A stretch of DNA of 64,000 nucleotides from an uncultured Alistipes sp. (GTDB taxonomy: Bacteria; Bacteroidota; Bacteroidia; Bacteroidales; Rikenellaceae), in NCBI GenBank assembly GCA_900544265.1, contig UQUQ01000002.1, forward strand, positions 96,701 to 160,700, read 5' to 3'. This document shows positions 45,348 to 54,798 of the stretch, in pieces. Position 1 is the first letter of the stretch, and each line of letters opens with the position of its first letter. A program made the position numbers and the translations under genes. The notes under the pieces were generated by a model. It ran no database searches. It was not told the DNA's origin and saw only the letters and a program-made list of their open reading frames with translations.

Positions 45348-45355
45348 CAAAGGTA
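45348..45355 (-). promoter_or_regulatory. -7 box (TACCTTTG) for rml operon
   Basis: A perfect TAnnTTTG on the - strand; no good -33 element. The predicted leader is about 28 nt. Confidence 0.55.
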
Positions 45356-45529
45356 GCCTTTTTTTCGCAAAAAGCGTGACAGGGGAACTTTTTTTTGTGG
45401 AAATGCGCCGTTTTGTCCGGTACTTCGGGTTGAAAAGTTGGATACAAGTGTGTAATTGCGGTTTTAAGGGCTTCCAAGGCCGTTTTCCGCCGATTCGGCT
45501 TGTCGGTGAACGAATTTGCCATCCGAAAA

Positions 45530-45561
45530 GTTGCATAAATAAGACTTTCTTCCTACATTTG
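45530..45561 (+). promoter_or_regulatory. Promoter of the UpxY-led polysaccharide locus
   Basis: GTTG at 45530-45533, 20 nt, TACATTTG at 45554-45561. The predicted leader to the UpxY gene is about 180 nt. The rest of the gap 45316-45745 contains this promoter, the rml promoter and a hairpin, and no gene. Confidence 0.6.
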
Positions 45562-45580
45562 CGTCTGGGTTTCATGGGCG

Positions 45581-45599
45581 GATTCTTGTGTAAAGAATC
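45581..45599 (+). promoter_or_regulatory. Leader RNA hairpin near the start of the UpxY transcript
   Basis: A perfect 7-bp stem GATTCTT/AAGAATC around loop GTGTA, about 15 nt downstream of the predicted start site. Its position suits a pause or recognition element for a NusG-like antiterminator; this is inference. Confidence 0.4.
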
Positions 45600-45745
45600 G
45601 GCTCGAAGGCCGGAGTGCGGACGTCTTGCGTGTCGTGCGGAGCGGCGGAAACTTGATTGATCACTGGCGCAATGGCCGGTGGTATCCCTGAAATACGCGC
45701 TGTCGTGAACGGATTGAATGGGATGCAACAAGTTGATTATCAAAG

Positions 45746-46279
45746 ATGAACAACGATCTGACAGGCTGGTTTGCCGTAAGGACGATGTATCGCAACGACC
45801 TCAATGTCGGGCGGTACCTCGAGGCGCAGGGCGCCGAGGTGTTCATCCCGATGCACTACGTGGATGTGAAGCGCGGCGGAGCGGTGAGGCAGGTGCTCGA
45901 ACCGGTCGTCCGCAACATCGTTTTCACCCGGACCTGCCGCTCGCTGCTTGATCGCGTCAAGAAGGAGCTGGAGTCCAAATGGGCCATCCGGCTCTTCATG
46001 AACCGCGAAACGCATGAGCCGATCCTGATTCCCGAGGAGCAGATGCGCAGCTTCATCGCCGTGGCGGGGAGCTACGACGAGCAGCTGCTCTTTCTGGGGA
46101 CCGACGAGGTGAACTACAAGGTCGGGGATCGGATCCGTGTCATCGCAGGCCCTTTCCGGGGTGCACAAGGGCGTCTGCTCCGGGTAAAGGGCCACAAGCG
46201 GCTGGTCGTGGAGATCGAGGATGTCATGGCCGTGGCCACGACCTACCTGCCGCCCCGCATGATCGAGCGGATCGGATAG
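45746..46279 (+). CDS. UpxY-family transcription antiterminator (NusG-like)
   Basis: 177 aa NusG paralogue of the type that heads Bacteroides capsule loci and allows RNA polymerase to read through them. NGN domain at about residues 6-105 (GWFAVRTMYRNDL; EVFIPMHY; FTRTCRSLLDRVK), C-terminal KOW domain at about 120-170 (YKVGDRIRVIAGPFRGAQGRLLRVKGH, quoted as VGDRIRVIAGPFRG). A UpxZ partner is not seen next to it. A 172-nt gap follows before the first sugar gene. Confidence 0.9.
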   Translation: MNNDLTGWFAVRTMYRNDLNVGRYLEAQGAEVFIPMHYVDVKRGGAVRQVLEPVVRNIVFTRTCRSLLDRVKKELESKWAIRLFMNRETHEPILIPEEQMRSFIAVAGSYDEQLLFLGTDEVNYKVGDRIRVIAGPFRGAQGRLLRVKGHKRLVVEIEDVMAVATTYLPPRMIERIG

Positions 46280-46331
46280 CTGCTTTTCGCGCTTTGTCTT
46301 CATGCCGTCTCACCCGACCCTTCATCGTTGT

Positions 46332-46353
46332 CCGATCCGTCCCACCGGATCGG
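46332..46353. repeat. Inverted repeat between UpxY and dehydratase genes
   Basis: A perfect 8-bp palindromic stem CCGATCCG (46332-46339) with CGGATCGG (46346-46353) and a 6-nt loop. No T-tract follows, so a pause or attenuator hairpin is more likely than a plain terminator. Confidence 0.45.
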
Positions 46354-46451
46354 CGGCGGAAAAACAGGCCGCATTTTGCGTCGCAGCGGCGACGGAACGG
46401 CCATCCCGGTTTTGAAATGTCATTCAGATTGGTATATCTAATTGTGTTTTT

Positions 46452-48398
46452 ATGTATCGACTTATCCAAAAATTTCATCTGGACCGTTATCTGAGCTCGA
46501 AGCTGGTTCTCCTGATCGACTCGGTCGTTTCGGTCGGATCGACCCTGCTGGCCTATCTGCTGGTCAGGAGTCTTGTTGTGAGCAGCGTGTTCACCGTGCG
46601 TTACGGATTGTTGCTGCTGTTGGGCTCGTTGATTTTCAGTGTGCTGTCGTTCTATCTGTTCGGAACGCAGCGGACGATTATCCGCCACACGACGCTGCGC
46701 GAGATGTGGAAACTGGTCGCCGCCGTGGCGCTGAAGGATGCGTTGCTGTTCGTCTATGTGTTCTGGGTGCTGCCGCACGATGCGCAGACCGGGCTTACGG
46801 CCGCGTCGCTGGGATTCATGATCGACATCCTGCTCACGCTCTTCCTGCTGCTGTCGATGCGGCTGATGATGATCGTGCTCTATGATCTGATCAAGTACAA
46901 GTCGATCCGGCGCGAGAACTGCAAGCGGGTGCTGGTCTACGGCACGGGAGACAAGTCGGTGGCGCTGGTCGGCCGGCTCCAGAACTCGCCCCACTACCGG
47001 ATTGTGGGCTTTCTGACCTATGGCAAGCGGCTCAAGAACCATATTCTCGCCGACTATCCGGTCTACTATTTCGAGACGAACGACAACGTCAAATACCTTC
47101 AGGATCGCTACGACATCGACGCCGTGCTCTTCGCGACGAACGATGAGGCGCAGCACGAGCAGGAGCGGCTGATCCGCCATTGCACGGAGGACGGTCTCAA
47201 GGTGCTGATCGCTCCGCCCATCGACGAGGTGATCGACGGCAAGCTGATGAAGCAGCCGATCCGCGAGATCAAGATCGAGGACCTGCTCGGCCGTGAGGAG
47301 ATCAAGATCTCGATGAACGAGATCATCGCGAATTTCCGCGGCAAGACGATCATGGTGACGGGAGCCGCCGGCTCGATCGGCTCGGAACTGTGCCGCCAGC
47401 TGGCGACCTTCGGAGTGAAGCAGCTGATCCTGTTCGACAACTCCGAGACGCCGATGCACAACATCCGTCTGGAGCTGGAGGAGCGCTATCCGGAACTGAA
47501 TTTTGTTCCCGTGATCGGTGACGTGCGGATGATCCCGCGCCTCGATTATGCCTTCCGGACCTACCGTCCGCAGGTGGTCTTCCACGCCGCGGCCTACAAG
47601 CACGTGCCGCTGATGGAGGAGAATCCGTGCGAAGCGGTGCTGGCCAACGTGGCCGGCTCGCGCAACGTGGCGGACAAGTGCATTGAGTACGACGTCGAGA
47701 AGATGGTCATGATCTCGACCGACAAGGCCGTCAATCCGACCAACATCATGGGCTGCACGAAGCGGCTGGCCGAGATCTATGTCCAGTCGCTCGGACTGGC
47801 CATCGAGGCGGGCAAGATGAAGGGACGGACGAAGTTCGTGACAACGCGTTTCGGCAACGTGCTGGGCTCGAACGGTTCGGTCATTCCGCGTTTCCGCGAG
47901 CAGATCGCCAACGGCGGTCCGGTGACGGTGACGCATCCCGACATCACGCGCTTCTTCATGACGATTCCGGAGGCGTGCCGTCTGGTGATGGAGGCCGCAA
48001 CGATGGCCACGGGTACGCAGATCTTTGTATTCGACATGGGCAAGTCGGTCAAGATCGCCGACCTGGCCCGCCGCATGATCGAGCTGGCCGGTCTGGAGGT
48101 GGACAAGGACATCAAGATCGAATATACGGGACTGCGTCCGGGCGAGAAGCTCTACGAGGAGGTGCTCTCCAATACGGAGAACACGCTGCCGACGTCGCAT
48201 GACCGGATCCGCATCGCGAAGGTCCGCCAATACGATTACGAGGAGGCCCGGCAGGCCGCGGCCGAACTGGAGACGCTCTCGCGGGCCGTCGAGATTCCGG
48301 ACATGGTTCGTCTGATGAAGCGGACCGTCCCGGAGTTCAAGTCCAGGAATTCGCGGTTCGAGGTGTACGACAAGGAGATCGAGGCTGCAGAAAAATAA
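46452..48398 (+). CDS. Membrane nucleoside-diphosphate-sugar 4,6-dehydratase (PglF/WbpM/CapD type)
   Basis: 648 aa. Four N-terminal membrane helices (about residues 17-115), a Rossmann-like linker domain ([15 protein letters not shown]) and a C-terminal extended SDR domain with [14 protein letters not shown] near residue 300 and catalytic [16 protein letters not shown] (Met in place of Tyr, as in this family). Members convert UDP-GlcNAc to UDP-4-keto-6-deoxy-GlcNAc, a precursor of amino-deoxy sugars such as QuiNAc or bacillosamine. First sugar gene after UpxY; 4 nt separate it from the next gene. Confidence 0.9.
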   Translation: MYRLIQKFHLDRYLSSKLVLLIDSVVSVGSTLLAYLLVRSLVVSSVFTVRYGLLLLLGSLIFSVLSFYLFGTQRTIIRHTTLREMWKLVAAVALKDALLFVYVFWVLPHDAQTGLTAASLGFMIDILLTLFLLLSMRLMMIVLYDLIKYKSIRRENCKRVLVYGTGDKSVALVGRLQNSPHYRIVGFLTYGKRLKNHILADYPVYYFETNDNVKYLQDRYDIDAVLFATNDEAQHEQERLIRHCTEDGLKVLIAPPIDEVIDGKLMKQPIREIKIEDLLGREEIKISMNEIIANFRGKTIMVTGAAGSIGSELCRQLATFGVKQLILFDNSETPMHNIRLELEERYPELNFVPVIGDVRMIPRLDYAFRTYRPQVVFHAAAYKHVPLMEENPCEAVLANVAGSRNVADKCIEYDVEKMVMISTDKAVNPTNIMGCTKRLAEIYVQSLGLAIEAGKMKGRTKFVTTRFGNVLGSNGSVIPRFREQIANGGPVTVTHPDITRFFMTIPEACRLVMEAATMATGTQIFVFDMGKSVKIADLARRMIELAGLEVDKDIKIEYTGLRPGEKLYEEVLSNTENTLPTSHDRIRIAKVRQYDYEEARQAAAELETLSRAVEIPDMVRLMKRTVPEFKSRNSRFEVYDKEIEAAEK

Positions 48399-48402
48399 TA
48401 AA

Positions 48403-49707
48403 ATGCAAATAGCAGTTGCCGGAACCGGCTATGTGGGCCTGTCCATCGCCACGCTCCTGGCCCAGCATCATGAGGTCGTGGCTGTGGATGTCATTCCCGA
48501 GAAGGTCGATTTGATAAACCGCCGTCAGTCGCCTATTCAGGACGAGTACATCGAAAAGTATCTGGCGGAGAAACCGCTGCATCTGAAGGCCACGCTCGAC
48601 GGGGCGGCCGCCTATCGCGATGCGGAGTTCGTGGTCATTGCCGCGCCGACGAACTACGACCCCGTCAAGAACTATTTCGATACGAGCCATGTGGAGGAGG
48701 TGATCGATCTGGTGCTGTCGGTCAATCCCGAAGCCGTGATGGTCATCAAGTCGACGATTCCCGTCGGGTATTGCCGTTCGCTCTACATAAAGTATTATCA
48801 TCAGGGGCTCAAACGGCTTAATTTGCTGTTCGCCCCGGAGTTCCTGCGCGAGAGCAAGGCACTGTACGATAACCTCTATCCGAGCCGCATCATTGTCGGC
48901 TATCCGAAAATCATCGACAACGAGCAGTTCCGCGAGGAGAACGAAGCCATCCGGGCCATTGCCGACATCCCGTTTCTGGAGCAGGCCGCGCACCGGTTTG
49001 CCGATCTGCTGAAGGAGGGCGCCATCAAGGAGGATATTCCCGTGCTCTTCATGGGCATGAAGGAGGCCGAGGCGGTCAAGCTGTTTGCGAATACCTACCT
49101 GGCTCTGCGCGTGAGCTATTTCAACGAGCTGGACACCTATGCCGAGGTCAAGGGATTGGATGCGCAGGCGATCATTCAGGGTGTGGGACTTGATCCCCGT
49201 ATCGGCACGCACTACAACAACCCGTCGTTCGGTTACGGAGGGTATTGCCTGCCGAAGGATACGAAGCAGCTGCTGGCCAACTATCAGGATGTGCCGCAGA
49301 ACATGATGACGGCCATCGTCGAGAGCAACCGCACCCGCAAGGATTTCATCGCCGATCAGGTGCTCCGCAAGGCGGGCTATTATAGTTATGGAGATGGTCA
49401 GTATGATGCTGCAAAGGAAAAATCCATTACGATTGGAGTCTTCCGTTTGACGATGAAGTCGAATTCCGACAATTTCCGGCAGAGCTCGATTCAGGGCGTT
49501 ATGAAGCGCATCAAGGCCAAGGGGGCCACGGTGATCATCTACGAGCCCACGTTGGAGGACGGGACGACTTTCTTCGGCAGTGCGGTGGTGAACGATCTGG
49601 CGAAGTTCAAGCAGGAGAGTGCGGCCATTATCGCCAACCGTTACGATTCGTGCCTGGATGATGTGGCCGACAAGGTTTATACACGGGATATTTTCAGACG
49701 AGATTGA
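48403..49707 (+). CDS. ugd: UDP-glucose 6-dehydrogenase
   Basis: 434 aa; NAD-dependent four-electron oxidation of UDP-glucose to UDP-glucuronate. N-terminal [11 protein letters not shown], the middle segment [30 protein letters not shown], and catalytic Cys in [11 protein letters not shown]. The short Ugd form of enteric bacteria and Bacteroides. It supplies glucuronate to the polysaccharide; the following epimerase that would make galacturonate is only a remnant. Confidence 0.93.
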   Translation: MQIAVAGTGYVGLSIATLLAQHHEVVAVDVIPEKVDLINRRQSPIQDEYIEKYLAEKPLHLKATLDGAAAYRDAEFVVIAAPTNYDPVKNYFDTSHVEEVIDLVLSVNPEAVMVIKSTIPVGYCRSLYIKYYHQGLKRLNLLFAPEFLRESKALYDNLYPSRIIVGYPKIIDNEQFREENEAIRAIADIPFLEQAAHRFADLLKEGAIKEDIPVLFMGMKEAEAVKLFANTYLALRVSYFNELDTYAEVKGLDAQAIIQGVGLDPRIGTHYNNPSFGYGGYCLPKDTKQLLANYQDVPQNMMTAIVESNRTRKDFIADQVLRKAGYYSYGDGQYDAAKEKSITIGVFRLTMKSNSDNFRQSSIQGVMKRIKAKGATVIIYEPTLEDGTTFFGSAVVNDLAKFKQESAAIIANRYDSCLDDVADKVYTRDIFRRD

Positions 49708-49732
49708 GCCTGGTTTTTCGTAGAAAGTTTAA

Positions 49733-49927
49733 AATAAGTCGCTCATATTGCTTGTGGACCATGATTTCGAGGCGCACAAGGAGCTGGTCCCGATGCAGCC
49801 GGGCGACGTGCCCGTCACTTATGCCGATACCGCCCCGCTTGAACGGGATTTCGGTTTCAAGCCAAGCACCTCATTAAGAGAGGGCCTGCGTGCGTTTGCG
49901 GAGTGGTATGGAAAAAAGAGTATTTGA
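49733..49927 (+). pseudogene. C-terminal remnant of a UDP-glucuronate 4-epimerase
   Basis: No intact start or Rossmann core remains. From about 49757 the frame reads DFEAHKELVPMQPGDVPV, then TYADTAPLERDFGFKPST and LREGLRAFAEWY, which is the conserved C-terminus of bacterial UDP-glucuronate 4-epimerases (CapI/GalE-like). It ends at a TGA overlapping an ATG of the next gene. It lies right after ugd, where an intact copy is often found. It marks an old deletion or recombination point. Confidence 0.8.
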
Positions 49928-49947
49928 TGTTTTGTAACTACTTTGTC

Positions 49948-50334
49948 ATGTTGATCGACGATAAACTTTTGGATGAGGTGGCTGCGAAGGCGAAGGCGTC
50001 GGAGCGGCTGCGGATGAACTACAATCTGCACGAGACATTGGATGCCAAGGCGCAGCGGCTGTTGAATGCCCTGGAGCCGGGTACGGTATTGCCGATTCAC
50101 CGGCATCCGCATACGGCGGAGACCTACATGCTGCTGCGGGGGCGCATCGATGTGATGTTCTACGATGATACCCGTCGGGAGATTCAACGCTTCGAACTCG
50201 ATCCCCGGCGTGGCAACTACGGAGTTCAGATACCGAAGGGGCAGTGGCATACGTTGGAGGTACACGAAAGTTCCGTGATCTTCGAGGTGAAGGACGGTCC
50301 CTATACGCCGCTGACGCCGGAGGACATGCTGTGA
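49948..50334 (+). CDS. WbuC-family cupin protein
   Basis: 128 aa from the ATG at 49948 (MLIDDKLLDE matches family starts). Metal-binding cupin residues: LPIHRHPHTAETYMLLRGRI and a later PKGQWHTLEV. WbuC proteins occur in O-antigen and capsule loci, probably as small sugar-modifying or metal-binding cupins; the reaction is unknown. An ATG at 49927, overlapping the epimerase remnant stop, would add seven residues. After this gene base composition drops. Confidence 0.8.
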   Translation: MLIDDKLLDEVAAKAKASERLRMNYNLHETLDAKAQRLLNALEPGTVLPIHRHPHTAETYMLLRGRIDVMFYDDTRREIQRFELDPRRGNYGVQIPKGQWHTLEVHESSVIFEVKDGPYTPLTPEDML

Positions 50335-50471
50335 TGCATGATGATCGGCTGGTTCAGCTTCTTACATGTTCGTTTTTATCGTACAGCAGAATAAAACAGA
50401 AATATCTAATGATCCGGCAGCGCTGTTAGGTCATACGATTAACCAGGAAACATTAAAAAGTCTATAAAAAT

Positions 50472-51656
50472 ATGAATTTGCGAACAGATTATAGCAATGT
50501 AAGTTTCAAAAACAACGGGAAACTCAAATTGCTTATCATCGTAGGAACCCGCCCCGAAATCATTCGTCTGGCAGCAGTTATTAACAAGACCCGTAAATAT
50601 TTCGATGTGATTCTCGCCCATACCGGACAGAACTATGACTACAATCTGAACGGCATCTTTTTCCGTGATCTTAATATAGCTGAGCCGGAAGTGTATATGA
50701 ATGCTGTTGGGGATGATCTTGGGGCTACCTGTGGCAATATCATCAATGCCAGTTACAAGCTCATGGTTGCGATCAACCCCGATGCAGTACTTGTTCTGGG
50801 TGATACCAACAGTTGCCTTTCAGTTATCGGTGCCAAGCGTCTGCATATTCCGATCTTCCATATGGAGGCCGGCAACCGTTGCAAGGATGAATGCCTGCCC
50901 GAGGAGACCAACCGTCGAATTGTCGACATTATTTCCGATGTTAACCTCGCCTACTCGGAGCATGCGCGGCGTTATCTTGCCGATTGCGGGCTGCCTAAAG
51001 AGCGAACGTATGTGACCGGCTCCCCCATGGCGGAAGTGCTCCATCAGAACCTTGCCAGTATTGAGGCTTCAGACGTCCATCAGCGTCTTGGGTTGGAAAA
51101 GGGAAGATACATACTGCTCTCTGCACACAGGGAAGAGAATATCGACACGGAAAAGAATTTCATATCTCTGTTTTCTGCTATCAATAAAATGGCTGAAAAG
51201 TATGATATGCCTATTCTTTACAGTTGTCATCCGAGAAGCAGGAACAGACTTAAGGCTTCGGGTTTTGTCCTGGATAAAAGAGTCATACAGCATGAACCTC
51301 TTGGCTTCCATGACTATAATTGCCTCCAAATGAATGCCTTCTGTGTTGTATCCGATTCCGGTACACTCCCCGAGGAGAGCAGCTTCTTCACCAGTGTCGG
51401 CCATCCTTTCCCGGCAGTCTGCATCCGCACCTCCACCGAGCGACCGGAATCCCTCGATAAAGCAGGATTCATTTTATCCGGTATCGATGAGCGGGGACTG
51501 CTTCAGTCGGTCGACACAGCTGTTAAACTCGTGAAGAACGGAGACTACGGTACACCCGTGCCTGATTACACGGACGAGAATGTCAGCACGAAAGTGGTTA
51601 AGATCATCCAGTCTTATGTGGGTGTCGTTAACAAGATGGTGTGGAGAAAATTCTAA
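50472..51656 (+). CDS. UDP-N-acetylglucosamine 2-epimerase-type enzyme (CapG-like)
   Basis: 394 aa, non-hydrolysing UDP-GlcNAc 2-epimerase fold. Motifs: IIVGTRPEIIRLAAVI, LAHTGQNYD, VLVLGDTNSCLS, HMEAGNRCKDE, and SAHREENID and SDSGTLPEES. The immediately following CapF and CapE homologues identify it as the CapG step, which converts UDP-L-pneumosamine (UDP-6-deoxy-talNAc) to UDP-L-FucNAc. An alternative is ManNAc formation. The gene is clearly AT-richer than those before it, marking the start of a different cassette. Confidence 0.88.
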   Translation: MNLRTDYSNVSFKNNGKLKLLIIVGTRPEIIRLAAVINKTRKYFDVILAHTGQNYDYNLNGIFFRDLNIAEPEVYMNAVGDDLGATCGNIINASYKLMVAINPDAVLVLGDTNSCLSVIGAKRLHIPIFHMEAGNRCKDECLPEETNRRIVDIISDVNLAYSEHARRYLADCGLPKERTYVTGSPMAEVLHQNLASIEASDVHQRLGLEKGRYILLSAHREENIDTEKNFISLFSAINKMAEKYDMPILYSCHPRSRNRLKASGFVLDKRVIQHEPLGFHDYNCLQMNAFCVVSDSGTLPEESSFFTSVGHPFPAVCIRTSTERPESLDKAGFILSGIDERGLLQSVDTAVKLVKNGDYGTPVPDYTDENVSTKVVKIIQSYVGVVNKMVWRKF

Positions 51657-51671
51657 TGAATAAATCGGGAA

Positions 51672-52886
51672 ATGAAAGTATTAGTAACAGGTGCAAAGGG
51701 GTTTGTGGGCAAGAACCTCTGCGCCCAACTCAACAATATCAAGTCAGGCAAAGCAAAGTGCTATGGAGACCTCGTTATTGACGAGGTGTTTGAATATGAT
51801 CTTGAATCTACACCGGAACAACTCGACCAATGGTGCAAGGAGTGTGACTTCGTATTCAACCTCGCCGGCGTCAACCGTCCACTGGACCCCAAGGAGTTCA
51901 TGAAAGGCAACTTTGGCTTTGCTACGGTTCTCTTGAACACGCTAAAGAAGTATGGAAATAACTGTCCGGTGATGATATCAAGTTCGATCCAAGCCACTCT
52001 CGCCGGGCGCTTCGGTACAAGTGAATACGGAAAGAGCAAGAAGGCTGGCGAAGAGCTCATGTTCCGGTATGGTGAAGAAACGGGCGCAAAGGTTCTCGTC
52101 TACCGATTCCCCAATCTCTATGGAAAGTGGTGCCGCCCCAACTACAATTCGGCTGTTGCCACTTTCTGCAACAATATTGCTAACGATCTTCCCATCACTG
52201 TCAATGATCCGACTGTCGATATGGAACTTCTCTATATCGACGATCTTGTGGAGGAAATGATTTGCGCGCTCAAGGGTGAGGAACACCATTGCGAGTTTGA
52301 TGGTGTAAAAACAGTGCTGACCCCAGATGGTCGCTATTGTGCCGCTACGGTCACTCATCATGTCAAATTGGGTGAGATTGTGGACCTCCTTCACAAGTTT
52401 GCCGAAATGCCAAAGACCTTGATGATTCCTGAAATGCCAGCCGACTCGTTCGCAAAACGCCTCTATAGCACCTATCTCTCCTACCTGCCAAAGGAAAAGG
52501 CAATCTTTGACCTCAAAATGAATGTTGATGGTCGAGGCAGCTTTACGGAACTCGTTCATACTCTCAACTGTGGCCAAGTCTCCATCAACATTTCTAAACC
52601 CGGAATTACAAAGGGAGAGCATTGGCATCACACCAAGTGGGAGCAGTTCATCGTAGTCAGTGGTCATGGACTCATTCGGATGCGCAACGAGAATGATCCT
52701 GATGCGGAGATTCTTGAATATGCAGTCTCTGGAGACAAAATTCAGTCTGTGATCATGCTTCCTGGCTATACACACAATATCATCAATCTTTCTGATACAC
52801 AAGATCTTGTTACGGTGATGTATTGCAATGAGATTTTCAATCCCGAGAGACCGGATACATTCTTTGATAAAGTAATAAAAGAATAA
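51672..52886 (+). CDS. CapF-like bifunctional epimerase/reductase (SDR plus cupin)
   Basis: 404 aa. An N-terminal extended-SDR reductase domain (VTGAKGFVGKNLCAQL; FVFNLAGVNRP; YGKSKKAGE) is joined to a C-terminal metal cupin (about 270-400) with GEHWHHTKWEQF and MLPGYTHNIINL. In the FucNAc pathway CapF epimerises at C-3 with the cupin and then reduces the 4-keto group. It lies between the CapG-like and CapE-like genes with short gaps, completing that pathway. Confidence 0.9.
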   Translation: MKVLVTGAKGFVGKNLCAQLNNIKSGKAKCYGDLVIDEVFEYDLESTPEQLDQWCKECDFVFNLAGVNRPLDPKEFMKGNFGFATVLLNTLKKYGNNCPVMISSSIQATLAGRFGTSEYGKSKKAGEELMFRYGEETGAKVLVYRFPNLYGKWCRPNYNSAVATFCNNIANDLPITVNDPTVDMELLYIDDLVEEMICALKGEEHHCEFDGVKTVLTPDGRYCAATVTHHVKLGEIVDLLHKFAEMPKTLMIPEMPADSFAKRLYSTYLSYLPKEKAIFDLKMNVDGRGSFTELVHTLNCGQVSINISKPGITKGEHWHHTKWEQFIVVSGHGLIRMRNENDPDAEILEYAVSGDKIQSVIMLPGYTHNIINLSDTQDLVTVMYCNEIFNPERPDTFFDKVIKE

Positions 52887-52910
52887 CAATAAACAATAAA
52901 TAATATAGTT

Positions 52911-53960
52911 ATGTCAATTTTTGCTGGTAAAACGCTTATGATTACCGGTGGTACCGGTTCTTTCGGAAACGCAGTCCTCAACCGTTTTTTGATGACGGAC
53001 ATCGCGGAAATCCGTATTTTCTCACGTGACGAGAAAAAGCAGGACGATATGCGTCACGAATATCAGGCAAAATATCCTGAATATGCAAGTAAGATCAAGT
53101 TCTTCATTGGCGATGTACGCGATCTGCAGTCTTGCAGGAACGCTATGCCGGGTGTCGATTACATATTTCATGCAGCAGCCCTCAAACAGGTTCCTTCATG
53201 CGAGTTCTTCCCTATGGAGGCTGTTAAAACCAATGTTATCGGTACGGACAATGTCCTTACCGCTGCAATTGATGCCGGTGTCAAAGCGGTCATCTGCCTT
53301 TCGACCGATAAGGCTGCATATCCTATCAACGCTATGGGTATTACCAAGGCTATTGAGGAGAAGATTGCTGTTGCCAAGTCTCGTTACTCAGGCAACACCA
53401 AGATATGCTGCACGCGCTATGGCAACGTAATGTGTTCACGAGGTTCCGTTATTCCTCTTTGGATTGAGCAAATTCGTAGTGGCAATCCAATAACCCTCAC
53501 CGAGCCCAAGATGACGCGCTTCATCATGTCTCTCGAGGAGGCTGTCGATCTCGTTCTTTTCGCCTTTGAACACGGCCAGAATGGCGATATTCTTGTTCAG
53601 AAGGCACCAGCATGCACTATCCAGACACAGGCAGAGGCCGTATGTGAACTCTTCGGAGGCAAGAAGGAGGATATTAAGATTATTGGCATTCGTCACGGCG
53701 AGAAGATGTATGAGACCCTTCTCACTAATGAGGAATGCGCAAAGGCAGAGGATATGGGCGATTTCTATCGCGTGCCGGCAGATAATCGAGGTTTGAATTA
53801 TGACAAATTCTTCAAGGAGGGCGAGACCGAACGTAATGTCCTCACTGAGTTTAACTCGAATAACACTCGACTTCTCAATGTTGAAGAAACGAAAGCAAAG
53901 ATAGCAGCTCTTGAATATATACAGAAAGAACTTAGCGGCGAAGGAAACTTCGTTCAGTAA
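52911..53960 (+). CDS. CapE-like UDP-GlcNAc 4,6-dehydratase/5-epimerase
   Basis: 349 aa soluble extended SDR. Cofactor motif TGGTGSFGNAVL, FHAAALKQVPSCEFFP, catalytic CLSTDKAAYPINAMG with Met in the usual Tyr position, and HGEKMYETLL. It performs the first step of UDP-L-FucNAc synthesis from UDP-GlcNAc. It is the last of the three FucNAc genes and is followed by an 838-nt stretch without genes. Confidence 0.9.
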   Translation: MSIFAGKTLMITGGTGSFGNAVLNRFLMTDIAEIRIFSRDEKKQDDMRHEYQAKYPEYASKIKFFIGDVRDLQSCRNAMPGVDYIFHAAALKQVPSCEFFPMEAVKTNVIGTDNVLTAAIDAGVKAVICLSTDKAAYPINAMGITKAIEEKIAVAKSRYSGNTKICCTRYGNVMCSRGSVIPLWIEQIRSGNPITLTEPKMTRFIMSLEEAVDLVLFAFEHGQNGDILVQKAPACTIQTQAEAVCELFGGKKEDIKIIGIRHGEKMYETLLTNEECAKAEDMGDFYRVPADNRGLNYDKFFKEGETERNVLTEFNSNNTRLLNVEETKAKIAALEYIQKELSGEGNFVQ

Positions 53961-54798
53961 AAAAAGTAACGATTACGAAAGTATTTGATAGCGTATATGT
54001 CCAAGCGGGGTAAAACTCATTGGCTCGATTGCATCTGTCACTCCAATAATAAAATGTTGTTTTATATATTTCAGGTAGAACGTAAAGTGAAATCGAACAC
54101 CAACTAATGGTGTAATTCGTATTTCATACATTCCAAGGTTGTTGCGTTCTTTAGGTTTCGTAGATCTCTATAGAATTACATATAATACGGCAATTTATGG
54201 CAATTGCAGGTATTGTAAATTCCTCTAGTTTCAGGTCTATATGAACCTAACCATTATTACTTATCCATAAGGTCTGATGTGGTACGTTCAAGGCTTCCTA
54301 TAAACAAGTTGAGATGATTATTGTTTATACTGAGATCCTACAATGACACTCGTTTGATGATAGAACATTAATTTTTGGTGTAAATAATCTCAACGGTCCG
54401 TCAAGTATTGTTGCAAGTCTGTGTTTGTTGCTGCTGCACATGTATGACAGAAGACAACTCTTTTTGAGAAGCTGTTCGCGATAATATCTCATGTATATGA
54501 GTTATGGCAGTCCTTGCAGTGCGGTTCTTTATTTTTGATATGTGAAAACCTATCAAGATAGAGAATTTGGTTCAAGGCATAATCAAGTTCTCCAGAGCCA
54601 AGGATATTATTAAGTTCATCAGTCTTCTCGATGGCGAGAAATTCTATAGGGACTCTTTGCTAACCCAGAGATTGCTAAGCCGAATTTTTGATTGTCGATA
54701 CCTACTGTGATATAGTTATCATAAAAAAGATGAAGGCAGTTGTGCCAGTGTTTAACTTGAAACAATCAAACACGAAATATTAGATATATAATCAGTAG
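53961..54798. other. 838-nt AT-rich stretch without a supported gene
   Basis: All frames are broken by stops. The longest piece I can read (about 54546-54710, + strand) would encode a 50-residue fragment containing FSRAKDIIKFISLLDGEKF, which I do not recognise. No consensus promoter or clear hairpin-T terminator was found. It could be a decayed gene or an untranslated control region between the FucNAc genes and the flippase. Confidence 0.5.
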
